Shown in pieces: positions 1-11,710 of a stretch of 61,209 nt of DNA; within the stretch, counting starts at the first letter, position 1, and every line of letters starts with the position of its first letter. Made by a program: the position numbers and the translations under genes. Under the pieces are notes generated by a model that was given only the letters and a program-made list of their open reading frames with translations, was not told the origin of the DNA and searched no databases. The stretch comes from Spirogloea muscicola. Lineage: Eukaryota > Streptophyta > Zygnematophyceae > Spirogloeales > Spirogloeaceae. Location of the stretch: NCBI GenBank assembly GCA_009602725.1, contig WELB01000087.1, forward strand, positions 36,131 through 97,339, read 5' to 3'.

Positions 1-672
1 CGCCGCCGCCGCGGAGCGGGCGCGCCCGGCGGGCTGGGAAGGCGGGCGGGCGCGGCGGTCGTCTCCTCGCGGCCGGCCAACGACTCCGGCCGTCAGGCTG
101 CGGCCAACGGCGTGACGGCGGAGGGTTTTGAATGGGGCCCTCGGCCGTGTGGCCTCCCACTTTCCTTGCTTCCAAGCGGAAGAAAGGCCCCCTCAGCGTC
201 AGTGCGGCCAAAGCGACCTCGCGCCCAGCTCCCCTCCACTGCAGCCTATGCTGGTGGCGCGTCGCCCTCTCCACCGCTTGGCAGCTGCAGGACTTCATCC
301 ATGAAAGGAAGAAAAACTTCACTGCATGAGCTTTCAAATGCATTCTGAAACATTGCCCGATGATTCTGACATCAACTTCAGTTGACACAATAGGTTGTCC
401 CTCTCATTGTACTCGAGGTGACTGCTTCACTCCATTATCCTGAATTCGAATCTGATCCTATCATTGATAGACTAACATCTCACCTCGTATCGGAGCCCCA
501 AATACTGGCTGGAAGCTCAAACAGCGCCGTGACCATTGAAATGCTTGTGTTGCTACCCCTGTGAGCAGCACCGCGGTCTAAGCATAACTCCAAGAGCCAG
601 AAGGCCTCTACAGTAAGTCGGCTAGCCCTTAATCAACTGTTGTTGCAGCTTGTGCGCCTCAGTGACAGCCGA
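1..672. other. No recognised gene; GC-rich start
   Basis: The first 120 bases are very GC-rich and contain GCC/CGG runs like those at the 5' ends of other genes in this window. Short open frames exist around 112-348, but they are Ser/Pro/Arg-rich, overlap one another and match no family I recognise. The rest, up to the end of the SPOUT1-like gene, is AT-richer and looks like 3' flanking sequence. Confidence 0.4.
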
Positions 673-3035
673 CTAAAGCACAGCTTTCTGGATGGCAGGC
701 TGAAGGAAAGACAACGAAATGAGGCAGGCCTCTTCTGTTCGGATGGTCCGGGATCCTTGCCCAGGACAAGTGTTCAGGTAACGGTCAAAGAGACATGAGG
801 CCTCTTTCACCTGCAAAATGAACCCGGCAAATCTTGCCAAGATGTCAGCTAGTCCTTGCCAGGTGACTTCCAGATGAACGAAGTTGAGCACTGCAACTCG
901 TGTTACCACTGGATGCTGCATGCGAGGCTGCTCACTTTAGATGCTTATGAAACAGAGGGCATTACATACAGCAACTATGAGCTTCCTGTCGCACCTCAAG
1001 GGCATCGTCAAGCTCGGCGCTCTCCTCCAGGCCCGCCAGGCCGCCAAAGACGACAAGCAGGTGCTTGAAAGCAGGGAGCACAAGGTCCACCTGCTTGACC
1101 TGCTCGCCGTGCTCCGAGGTACCAATGGTGTAGTCATACTCCCCTCCAAAAGGGCAACCTGTCAGCACTCTGCTGAGCCCCCTCGTCAACCTCACGGTGT
1201 AGCCCCAGTAAAGCCCCTCTTGCTCTCGCGGCTCTGATGGCGGGACTGCCGACAGAAGGGCACCTGCCGTGAGCAATTCTCTGTTGGCACCCATCGCTAC
1301 TGTCACCCTCAGACCTGACGGCACCTTTTCCTTCAAGCGCACCTCCTGGTAAAGGCCAACGTCTACGGCACAGCCGCCCTGCTTTTGCCTGGCCTTGCCT
1401 GCTGGAGCCTCTAGTACAACACCTGCACAACAGCCACTCAATAATCTAAAAAGAACATTTCACTGTGTCTACAACACGTTACAGAGAGAGGAGACAGGAA
1501 ACTCCACAGTAAGCAGTCCATCAGTTGAGACAATACAATGAGCTCACAAACCTTGCTTCACAATTTGGACTTATCATGTCTGCATAGGCTAAGGCAACTG
1601 TAGCTTGCAAATTAGCTACATAAGAGGGCTTGGAAGTCAAACGCACAGTGTACTTTGAGCAGTAGCTGGCAAGACTTCTAAAGAATCAGAGACATTTTCC
1701 AGCAGGCACAGCCAAAGAAGGGGGCACAATCTGCTTAGCTGCATACCAGGTATGCATGGCAAGAAGAGGTTCACCTTCTCTATAAGAACACCACTCGTTT
1801 GCTCTGGGCTGGTGCGGTGCATCAAGAGGAGGGAGCACGCCTGCAAAGCGCAGATCTTTGTGCATGGGGATCAGCGTCTTGCGAAGGTACTGCGGCGTCT
1901 CCAGGTATTGCAGGACCCTGGCCATGAACGCTCCGCCCGTGCTGTCCTCGCCCTCAGTCCGCCACCTCCGAGGCCTGCTTGGGCCATGGTCGCCATCATC
2001 AAACACGACAATCTGCAGTGCAGAGCAGCACGTCAGGTCAGCTACAAAGGCTGCAGAGTGGCAAATAAGCACATGCGCTGGTATGAGGGAGGAAGCAGTG
2101 TCGAAGGTAGGCATTTGTAGAGCCGACCTCGTCAACCTGAAAGATGGCTGCGGCACGTGCAAGCTGGCCTGCCAGCACCGTGGCCAGCTCCAACGACTGC
2201 GTATTGTCGATGACGGATCCCGGCAGGGCTATGGAGACCGTGTACAGCCTGCCTTTGCGCTGAGCTGCCACAGCTTGACTTGCTCCGTCTTGGGAGGGCC
2301 GGCCGGTCGGCAGTGCCTGCATGTCGTTGTTTGCATGCTCGTCCAGGTCTGCTCTGCAGCACCCCACGAAGACGCCCGCCCGCCATGAAAGGCAAGCTGG
2401 CATAGCGACGGCCGCGCTAACACCTACATTGACATTTAATTACCTACAGTGATGTTTATGTCCCCTTCTCTCAAATTGAGACCTAAGACAGTGGCAGCAG
2501 CCAACTGTAGCCTCAATAATTTTAGGTGATCCTTTCCCGTCTTCACAACGACAGAAACTCTTACTGCTGTCGTGGCACGACATTGTAGGTGGCCCAGTTT
2601 ACGAGGCGGACTGCGAATCAGCAAGGGTTTAAGAAAGTGGCCCGCACCAGCAGCCTCTACTGTGCGATGAGTCCAGGGTCCCTCCGTCGCTTGCATGCGC
2701 TTCTTCTTCCGCTTCTTGTCATCTTTCTTCGGCTCATCAGCTTCCATCTCCTTGTCACGGCCAGGGGCCTCGGCTACTGGCATGCCATCTGCATGTGTCG
2801 GATTGCCTCGCTTGCGCGGCTTGGAGGCCTCCTCGCGCCGCTGCTTGCCTGCCATACTCAGCTTGGCGCCGTTCCCCGCCGGCGAGGCTTTCGCGGCGGC
2901 CCTTTTTACACGGCGGCGCTGGCTCTCATCCTCCGGCATGACGGCAGCGCCAGCCGAGCGGACGATGCGAAGCACCCACTGCTTGCTGGCAGTCGCCGTC
3001 TGCTGCGGAGCTGGAGAGCGGGGCTGCGACCTCAC
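673..3035 (-). CDS. SPOUT1/C9orf114-type SPOUT RNA methyltransferase
   Basis: This is a putative SAM-dependent RNA methyltransferase of the DUF171 (Methyltrn_RNA_3) family; the human homologue is SPOUT1/CENP-32. Exons on the minus strand, 5' to 3': a Lys/Arg-rich N-terminal exon from 3035 (alternative ATG at 2939) with a basic nuclear-signal-like stretch; about 2283-2128, encoding YTVSIALPGSVIDN and ending in VDE; 2012-1775 (IVVFDDGD, then LQYLETPQYLRKTLIPMH); 1422-995 (GLYWGYTVRL, YDYTIGTSEHG, LLVVFGGLAGLE); and 810-673 (NTCPGQGSRTIRTEEA, then stop). The last two hold the knotted SPOUT cofactor site. Junctions from 2128 down are clear GT-AG sites with matching phase. The join between the N-terminal exon and the 2.28 kb exon is unresolved. 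The GC-rich interval upstream is shared with the divergent SIS-domain gene. Confidence 0.88.
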
Positions 3036-3088
3036 GCTCGCGGCGGCGGCGGCGGCGGCGGCTGCGGCGGCGGGGGCGGCGGCAGCCG

Positions 3089-3119
<31 letters not shown>

Positions 3120-3536
3120 TTGACAGAAGTCGTCAGTCTCTGGAACGAGGAAACGGAAGGGAAAGCAACGGACGTCCCGTTCCGTTCCGTTCCGTCCGGC
3201 CTCGCCAGCGGGGACAGGTCCCCCCCGGGCGGGGGCGCCCAGTCAGCGGGGGACGACGTTCCGGCTCTCCATTCCGTGGCCGAATNCCCCGCCTCTGCGC
3301 CAGACCAAAGCTGCGGCGCAGGACCAGCTCGCGGCCGCCACCGCCGTCGCCGCCCCGCGGTTCTGCGCCTCCAGCGCGGGCGCCGCGCCAGGCGGGCGAG
3401 CTCTCGATGTGTCCCGCTCGCGACAGGCGCCGTTTCTGGTGAAGGCAGGGCCGCACTCGCGTCGTCTCAAGTGCCGCTTCATCTCGGACCCCGGCTACTG
3501 CGGTGGAGGCGGAGGGAGGGGGGCTCAGGCGCGCCG
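3036..3536. promoter_or_regulatory. Divergent intergenic region, likely bidirectional promoter
   Basis: About 500 bp of very GC-rich sequence separates the starts of the minus-strand SPOUT1-like gene and the plus-strand SIS-domain gene. No TATA-like box is evident. Both 5' UTRs and the promoters must lie here. A long plus-strand open frame crosses the whole interval, but only its last part, from the ATG at 3537, has homology. Confidence 0.5.
3039..3117. repeat. GGC trinucleotide tract
   Basis: A long impure GGC run lies immediately upstream of the SPOUT1-like start, in the divergent interval between it and the SIS-domain gene. It creates poly-Gly/Ala/Pro open frames on both strands that I do not take as genes. 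The interval 3040-3536 also contains an undetermined base at 3286. Confidence 0.85.
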
Positions 3537-5053
3537 ATGGACTCGGATGGCGGCGGCGGCGGCGGCGGCGGCGAGAAGACTCAGGCGGCGTCGCTGGCCC
3601 ACCAGGCGCTGGCAGACATCAGCGCCGTGTTCCTGCGGGCTGGCGCCGGCCAGCACGCGGACCCTGCGCAGCTGCTTGTGGACGAGGTCTTGGAGCATCG
3701 AGACGGCGCCATATTCTTCCACGGCGTCGGACGAGAAGGCCTCATGATGCGCGCCTTTGCCATGCGCATGGCACACCTTGGTGAGCACCGCCTCCAGCTA
3801 CAGGTGGGAAGGGGGCTGTGCTTGTGATGGACTACTCGAGCTGAGCTTACTGCGGCGGAGGCGGCCCCGACGACGGTGGCGGCGGCTTTGTCTGCCACTC
3901 TTGCTATGCAGTTCTGCGACAGCACTTCAGCAGCGAGTCGCAACATTGGCCGCTACTGATGGCTGGCAGTGCCCGGCCTGTCTATGCCCTTTGGGTGGCT
4001 GGCTTCACCCTGCAGCAGTTGCAGCTTCTAGAATGCGTCGATAATCAATCAAGTTCAGACCACTAGTCGTCGCTGAGCCCTGTCTACCCCTTGCGCTGAT
4101 GACAGGGCTGCGCGTCCATGTTGTCGGGGATATGTCAACGCCAGCCATCGGCAAAGGTGAGAATGCGAGGAGGCGATCTTGAGCAGCCGGTAATGAGCCA
4201 ATGGCTGGCGTTGAATGAATGTTTTGCATGTTTCGCATCAGCAGCCAAGTCGTGAATTCTATGCACCGCTGCCGTCTGGGCGACTGAGCAGCATTGGCGG
4301 CGTGCTCTCCCTGCAGGCGACCTCTTTCTGGCCAGCGCTGGGCCGGGGGGATTCTCCACCGTCAACGCACTGTTGGGGGTCGCAGGAGGCGCCGGTGCGC
4401 GGACTGTAGTGATTACAGCACGGCCTGAGGGCTCCGCCTCAGCTCTCGCCGACAGCATTGCAGTGCTTCCTGCGCAGACGATGGCTGACACTCAGGTCAG
4501 CCCGGCTATGGAGCCACCGGTGGAGCAGCTCTCAGTGAGGAGGGAGCCACGCACTTTAGGCGACGTTGGAGATGCCACGCCGCCAGTGACCGTTGGCAGC
4601 GCAGCCATCGCTGCCAACTGCCTGCCGCAGCTGCAAAGTGACCAAGCTGCCACCTCCGCGCCCGAGGTTGGCAGGCCGGAGGAGGCTGCTGTTGTCGAAG
4701 CTGCAGAAGATGAACGCTCACTTCATCATGCCCTTGGTATTGAGCAAGCGGCGCCAACCGAGGGGAGCGCCAGCCAGGGCCACCGCTTCTATGAGGCGGC
4801 TTCTATGGAGTCTATTGTGGCGAATATGGAGACCTCCCACATACCGTCCAGTGTGGATGAGCTGAATGGTGACGTTGCCGCCTCCAGTGACTCCCGCCTG
4901 GCGGCGGCGGAGGAGGAGGAGGAGTTGCTGCCAATGGGCAGCATCTTTGAGGGCGCGCTGTTTGTGCTCGCTGAGATCGTGGTCCTCCTCCTTCGCCGCG
5001 CGCTGAACATTTCCACGGATGAGATGCTTGTTCGACACACAAACATGGAGTGA
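3537..5053 (+). CDS. 6-phospho-3-hexuloisomerase-like SIS-domain protein
   Basis: Exons 3537-3780, 4106-4156 and 4317-5053 join in frame to 343 aa. The fold is a sugar isomerase (SIS) domain of the 3-hexulose-6-phosphate isomerase (PHI) type, which interconverts hexulose-6-phosphate and fructose-6-phosphate in bacteria; plants carry a related protein of unclear role. Visible motifs are an N-terminal poly-Gly run, FFHGVGREGLMMRAFAMR, VHVVGDMSTPAIGKGD, LASAGPGGFSTVNAL and the C-terminal LPMGSIFEGALFVLAEIVVL ending near RHTNME. The oddity is a 110-130 aa acidic, Ala/Glu/Ser-rich insert between TVVITARPEGS...LPAQTM and the C-terminal helix, where typical family members have only a short loop. Part of it could be an unspliced in-frame intron, since a GTCAGC donor lies near 4495. 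Exons 1 and 2 have clean GT-AG borders with matching phase. Confidence 0.82.
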
Positions 5054-5865
5054 AACAACAACTGTTGCGTGGGATCGTAATATTTGCACGTGCCCTCAGC
5101 TTCAAGCAAATTGCATGTCTGGTGTCAAGGCAGCGCCGTTGCAAAATGATTGCTCATTATTGAACGAATGCAGTACTCTTCAACAAATGCCAGGCCCCGT
5201 AAGCGATGCATCATGCCAAGTTAGTTCCAGCAACGCAGTGGGTGCCAGTGGCTCGAAACAGTAGCCAGGCCTGGAGTTAGTGCATGGCTGTCGACTGGGA
5301 TGTGCAAGCATTGCTTTAGTGTCTGGCGACCATTTGGGTGCCTCGGCCACGAGCTTCGTCGAGACTTTCATAGCCTGGCAGGCAGAGAGTGCTCCGCTGC
5401 GGAACGCACTGGCGGCCACTGCTAAGATAAGCCAAGGCTCTTGTAGAAGCTCAATCCTTCCATACAAGAAATCTCCAGAAATAGGCGTCGATGTGAAACG
5501 CCAGTTTGAATCTCGATGAACCAACTCTGAGGGGAAGCACCAACAGGGCAACACTCCGAAAATCAAGTGCCTGCTTAGACTAGCACTCTGCAACCCCCAC
5601 TTAACAGCCACTAGTCGGATCAAAGTAGCGGAAGAGGGGAAGTTAAACCCTTGCCATGAGAGAGGTGAAGGGTTTAGGCCTGCCTAGACCCCCCACCCCG
5701 CCGCGGCTAGCCATCCTCGCCGCCGCCCCCGCGCCGTCCCCGCACCTCGCCGCCTGCCGCTGCCGAAGAGGGCGCCATTGGAGAGTAGCTTGGAGGCGCC
5801 CGGAGCGGACCGGGTGTGGAGTGAGAGAAAGGGCCGAGGAAGTTGCAGGGGCGGCGGCGGCGGCG
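5054..5865. other. Intergenic, no gene seen
   Basis: About 800 bp lie between the SIS-domain gene and OLA1. The first 550 bases are AT-richer 3' flank. The last 200 are GC-rich with GGC runs and presumably hold the OLA1 promoter and 5' UTR. No open frame with recognisable homology is present. Confidence 0.5.
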
Positions 5866-8800
5866 ATGCCGCCGAAGAAGAAGGAGGGGCCGCCGGCGGA
5901 GCGGCCCATCCTGGGGCGCTTCTCCAGCCACCTCAAGATCGGCATCGTGAGCGCCGAGCCCCGGGCCCCGCAGCCGCGCCTGGCCCGGACTCGAACGCCC
6001 GCCCTGCCGCGACGAAGTCTTACTGGGCGGTCCGCCATATCGAGAGTGCCTCGATACAACACTACCAATGGGTCGCCCACTGTGGATGGCCCGACACGGC
6101 TGCTAAACCGGCACAGCGCCCGGATTGCCAGGTCTCGGGGTGTCGGCCAGAGTCGAACCTGGGGCCTGGCCATTGCGGGAACCGCGCCTTCCAGAGCTGA
6201 CGTTGTCGCCCACGGGGCTGCTGTTGCCAGGTGGGCCTGCCCAACGTCGGCAAGTCCACGCTGTTCAACACGCTCACCAAGCTGGCCATCCCCGCCGAGA
6301 ACTTCCCGTTCTGCACCATCGAGCCCAACGAGGCGCGCGTCCACATCCCCGACGACCGCTTCGACTGGCTCGTCCAGAACTACAAGCCCAAGAGCGAGGC
6401 ACGTCCTCTGCTACCAACGAGCCTTCTTAGCCTCGTATCGTTATTGGTTTGAGCACTACTTATTGCCTGAACAGTGAATTGCCTTGTATTGGCCTCCCTT
6501 TCGTTTCATGGACCGCGCGCCTTCTTCTTTGCCACCATGCACAGCGGCAACGCTCACCCTTGCCATCATTTCACTACTGGGTTTCGTGCTGGAGCTCCTG
6601 CCGATGCTATGACCTTGGGGAATCCTCACACATTGCTTTGCCGCTTCTGCCGTGGTGCAGATATCCGCATTCCTGGAAGTGAACGACATTGCCGGCCTCG
6701 TTCGAGGCGCATCCGCCGGCCAGGGCCTCGGCAACGCGTTCCTGTCGCACATCCGGGCTGTGGACGGCATCTTCCACGTCTGCCGTATCCCCATCCTCGC
6801 CTTCTGTCTGCAGCACCTCCTCGTCACCCATAATTCCTTTTGACAGCAGCATCAACAGCTGCGAGCCCCGTGCTTCTTGCCTTGCGCATGCGTTTGCACC
6901 TGGACCAGGAGCTTGCGAATCAGGTGGTTATCAGAGGTCTGACGACCTAAGGAAGGCTGCCATGATTGGGGAGAGAGGCTCCGTGCTGTCCGGGCTCTGC
7001 TTTCCGGCCAGGATATGGGTTGCCAACATTGGTGGCTTACTGGTACTTTTATCCCTGCTGCCTTCACTAAGTACGTCTAGCGGATTCTCGACAGATAACC
7101 CCAGGAGATTGTATGCATAGCAATGGGAAAGCCCTGGTTATTGTAGTTGGGCGCAACTCAGTCGTTGCTGCATTGCGGAGGTCAAGAACGCTGCCAACGC
7201 TGGGCGTCTTGAGCTCCATGATTGGGAAATTAGAGCTCGTCGACCAGCAGCTCCTCCAGGTCTTGGAGCCTGTCACCTGTCGCAGTTTATTACCTCTGTT
7301 GCTGGAGCTTAGGGACTGCCAGCAGCCTTAACCTCCGCGTTTGGATTACGTTGGCGCCTATATGCGGCGACTGTGGGCAACCCTGTTGTGACAAGTGCAA
7401 ACAACACGGGCACATATCTTGGACCTGCCAATAGATGAGGCAGCAGTGTATACAGCGCCGATAGCAGACTAACTCATGATTAGACCGAGGGGCCCAGTGA
7501 GCTGGAGGCAGTGCCTTTGCTGCGAGTGGCTTCCTTGACCAGCAGCTCTTGGCAGGAGCCTTTGACGATGCGGATGTCATCCATGTTGATGATGTCGTGG
7601 ATCCAATCAGGGATCTCGAGACGATCCATGAGGAGTTGCGCTTGAAGGTAGGCTTCTTCACAGAGTAGAGCAGAGCAGGGAATGTGCTACATTCGTGCCA
7701 GTGAATGCACAGGGCACCTTATTCCCTTGTGTAAACAAGTTGTAGGATTTAGGATTGTGTGAATGACAAGCAGAAACAGTATCCTATATGCAGGGGGGAT
7801 GGGGATCCTCATTGAGAAATTCATGTTCATTGTGGTATCAAATGCAGGACATTGAGTTCATGGATGCCAGGATCCAGACGCTTGAGAAAGACTTGAAGCG
7901 GAGCAATGACAAACAAATGAAGCTGGACCTGGAGTGCTGTCAGAAGGTGTGAGACAGTCCGCCCTTCTTAGGCTCTGCTCTATCTTACTTGCATGCTCGG
8001 GGGCTGCAGCCAACTGGTTGTGTTGTCCTTGTCGAAAGCCTCTGATGATGCTTTCTGAGCACCTAGAACCCTTAATTAGCCTCAGTATGCAAGACCAGCA
8101 GGGAGGAGACTAGTGCATTTGGGCAGTCGATGGCTCGTGAATGAAAGGTTCACACTTGAAGGTACATGGACAATGAAGACCTGAAGTACAGTGTGCATGG
8201 CTGGAGAACCTCGTGCAGATTGGTCAGCGCCAACTCAGCCTTTTCTTTCTGCCGGCTGCCAAAATAGGTCATGGAGTGGCTGAAGGATGGCAAGGATGTA
8301 CGATTAGGCGACTGGAAGATGGCGGAAGTGGAGCTCCTTAACACCTACCAGCTCCTCACTGCCAAGCCTGTAGTGTACCTGGTGAGCTGCCGTGCACTGT
8401 GTTTTCCCTACCCAACCTTCTTCCGAGTGTGACTTCCTCCAGGAAGCCGAGTCTACAAGAATGACCTGCAGATGCTTTTCATTCTCAAATAAGTAAGAGA
8501 GAGTGAGACCAGTTGACAGACTATTTTCAACTTTTGTGGGTATGCTTGGACTGCTCTGACAGGTCAACTTGACTGAGAAAGACTACCAAAGGAAAAAGAA
8601 CAAGTGGCTACCCAAAGTCCACGCCTGGTATGTGCAGCATCTTGCCCTCTGCTTGTAGGCTTTCTTTTCCATGCAGGGTAAACAGTGCCATAGTGTCTTA
8701 GCTGGTGCAACGGCCATTGGAGGATGCTGATATAGACTCCACGTATGTTAGAGCAAGCACAAGGGTTCTCAAGTGCTTCGGAGAGAAGCCATGCTTCCAT

Positions 8801-10362
8801 GACTGAGGTGCTGTACTCAAGGCACTGTGTCACTTCTTCCGGCATCTTTAGGGTGCAGGAGCATGGCAAGGACCCCATCTTGCCGTTCAGTGGGATATTG
8901 GAGCAGAAATTAGCGGACATGCCCCCTGATGAGGCTGCCAAATACTGCCAAGAGAACGACATTCAAAGGTGAGTAGGGCAGGGTCAGCACACAATGAGCT
9001 GTAAATTTCTGGCAGTGTCTGTACTATGCCACTAGTTTCTGTATTTTCTAGCTCTTTGGTCCACAAGTATCTACACAAGCACCTTTGTATTCTTGGATGA
9101 CTTGGTGCTTAAAAGATGCCTACTTAAGAAAAACCTTAAGAAAAAAATTTCAAGCTTTTTAGCTGTCAAGCTGTTATGCTCTTAAGCTGTCCTTTCATCT
9201 GCTTCAAGAACGCCACCTCAGGGGAAATATGACATGACTGTTAGTTCCTGATTAATCTTTGTGGACTCTTTGAGGCGGCATATGGATTGGACAGAGGGTG
9301 CAGTTTCAGAAGTTGGGCTGCTTAAAACCCGTTAGGAGTGGCAAATTTTGCTAAGTAAGTTCTAAGTTCTATCTGTGTCATTTGCTCAGCCAGTTCTACT
9401 ATGTGCTGGTGTTGCAGTGCTCTGCCAAAGATCATCAAGACAGGATTTGCGGCTATCAACTTGATTTACTTCTTCACAGTTGGGCCAGATGAGGTAGGCC
9501 TTTCTTCCTGCTTCTTTCAAGCAAAGCAGATTTGCTTTTTGTTTGCTACTATCGAGTCCTGTCACGAGGACAAATGACCTTCACGTCATAGGTATATTGC
9601 CCTGCCGCTTGTGAGGGTTGAACATGCGCAGATATACTGGCTGCAATTAAGAGTCCTGAGAAGCTGAGCCAGGTGTCACGACCGTTCTTCTGTCAAATGC
9701 CTATCAGGTTAGATGCTGGCAGATTCGTAAGCTTAGCAAGGCACCTCAGGCGGCAGGGACAATCCACACCGATTTTGAGAGAGGCTTCATTTGCGCTGAG
9801 GTGCTTATCTCGATATGCACAGATGAGATGTGTATTGCTCTGCCATTTGGGTCTAAACATGTGGTGCAATACTAGTGATTTAGCAGGCTTGCAACGCATT
9901 GCAGCTTACAGTAGCTAGAGGGTCTGCCTAGGGTCCAGTATGTGCAGCAACTCGCACGAGGTCAATTCGCTGGCGTTTTGCCTTTGCAGGTGATGAAGTT
10001 TGACGACCTGAAGGAGTTAGGTAATGAATCTGCTGTGAAGGTAAGCAAGCACCTGCTAACCTGGTCACAGTTGCCCACCTTTCGTCAGCTCTGGCATCTA
10101 TGATTTCTCTAGCTTAAAGTAAAGTTACATGTCAATCTTGTTGAACTGCTCTAGCTTAGCTCTAGCTTCACGTTGACTTCATCATTGTCTAATTTAGTCT
10201 TGTCTGAGACATGAGGGACTGGCTTCGGGAGTAGGGATGCTCATCAACAACACTTTCATGCAGGCGGCTGGGAAGTACAAGCAGGAGGGCAAGAACTACG
10301 TGGTGCAGGATGCTGACATCATCCAATTTAAGTTCAATGTCTCTAGTGGGGGAAAGAAATAA
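5866..10362 (+). CDS. OLA1: Obg-like ATPase 1 (OLA1/YchF family)
   Basis: Twelve exons give 392 aa, close to the usual 394-396: 5866-5946, 6231-6398, 6661-6784, 7556-7647, 7848-7946, 8268-8381, 8563-8627, 8852-8968, 9418-9493, 9708-9800, 9990-10040 and 10264-10362. The protein is a cytosolic P-loop TRAFAC ATPase linked to ribosomes and stress responses. The N-terminus MPPKKKEG is typical. The P-loop is [10 protein letters not shown]3 is DIAGLVRG, and the G4 position reads NLTEKD rather than NKxD, as expected for the ATP-preferring family. The central coiled-coil is in exons 5 and 6. The TGS domain is in exons 9-12 ([26 protein letters not shown]). The exon 2/3 intron starts with GC (GAG|GCACGT), the only donor that keeps the frame. 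That intron also contains a reversed copy of repeat module X. Confidence 0.95.
6474..6535 (-). repeat. Module X repeat copy inside OLA1 intron 2
   Basis: Read on the minus strand, this segment matches the X module found at 49301, 50163, 53919 and 54351: GAAGGCGCGCGG, then ATGAAA, then GGGAGGCCAAT and TGTTCAGGCAAT-like sequence. It is diverged from the others and sits inside an intron of a conserved gene, where insertion would be tolerated. Similarity extends some 50 bp further upstream with gaps. Confidence 0.7.
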
Positions 10363-11612
10363 AACCTTCGCCTTGAGACCATTCCTATCACTCTTCTCAT
10401 CCCACTAGTCCCGTCACGCTTGTCCTCAATCACCTATTGTGTTGCGTCAAAGGACCCAGTTTCACAGTAGGGCAACCATGCATGCGCGAGATTTTGTAAA
10501 TGGGTGTGTTTGGAGGGCAACTGTTGGGGTTGATGTTGATGGTGCCGGTGTTGCCTGGCATACAGCCGGCCAGCTCGCACCTGATCGCGTTTCTGCTGAT
10601 GATCCTCAATGCTGGAATCTCGTTTGCCTACATTGGTGGTCAGAGATGAGGGGCCGTTCATAGCATGGTTTGAGATCGGCAGCTCCTATTCACTTATGAT
10701 AAGCTGACTGTATACTTCCTATACGAGCCTTATCAAGGCCTGTGATTTGGTCGTCACAACTTCTATGGGCGCCTTGAGAGGCTGGCCGCTGCAAGCATGT
10801 TGAGTTGCTGAATCCCCTAGGCCATTCAGCACTTGGCAACCGTCCCCAGTACCAGCGTTAGCTCAAGATCATACGACATATGACCAGTCCAGAGCGAGAC
10901 GGGAGAGTGCAATGTGTCCAATAGTCAGGTCCAGTAGAAATGGTATTTAGTAGTGAATCAAATTTTAGGGATCAGTACCTGGGTTTTTCGGGCGGCCTGC
11001 ACATACTCCGGATAAATTGTCGTGCCTACACCTCTTTTCATGATACTCGTTGCAGTCTGGCGTTGGCTCGTCCTATACACAGGGACTGCGTTGTGCAGTC
11101 GGATGGCGCCATGGCGCCGACTACGGTGGGCGTCCTTATGGATCTAGGCACCTGACCGACTGCTTCCGGGCAATTTGGGCCCGTCCTTTTCGACGGCCTC
11201 ACTGCTGGCGGCCGAGAAAACTACAGCTCTTCCAGTGTAAGGCGAGGGCTGTGAATGGCTTGCCTGAGGGTCTTGAATGAGTTGCCAGGATGAGAAGCAA
11301 TACACAATAACAGCCCAAGTAGTATTGATGACATCAGAGATTGATATGTCTTCAAGGACTGATGGAAGTGGCTAGCAGAAGGGCATGTCCACAAGACAAT
11401 GCAGTCGTATTGGAATCGATGCATACACGGCTGTGATGAAACCGTCATTCGTGTTTGTCGCCCCTTTTATGCAGTGACTTACGAGCATGCACGTGCCAAG
11501 TTTATCCCGCCGTTAAGCATGCTGCTTAATTGCTTCGGCAAAAAGGTAGGGGTCCAGTACAAGAGTGTCGGCATTGGGGTAGAGCTGACGGGTGACGGCT
11601 GTCGAGCGACCA
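10363..11612. other. Intergenic, no gene seen
   Basis: About 1.25 kb separate the OLA1 stop from the Sec22 region. It contains only short open frames without recognisable homology. The missing first exon of Sec22 (longin strands) would be expected in the right half, but I could not find its usual motif here. Confidence 0.45.
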
Positions 11613-11679
11613 ATGACTGCTGACGGTGAGTGCACAACGCCAACAACGCCGCCAGTCGCAGCAGGCCGGCACCAGCGGC

Positions 11680-11710
<31 letters not shown>

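Noticed and set aside
2589-3827. Long plus-strand open frame of about 410 codons
   Set aside because: Most of it is antisense to the SPOUT1-like first exon and the GGC tract; only the part from 3537 has homology.
5656-6477. Unspliced 273-codon frame across OLA1 exon 1 and intron 1
   Set aside because: Homology stops at KIGI and resumes in another frame at 6231; the middle is intron.
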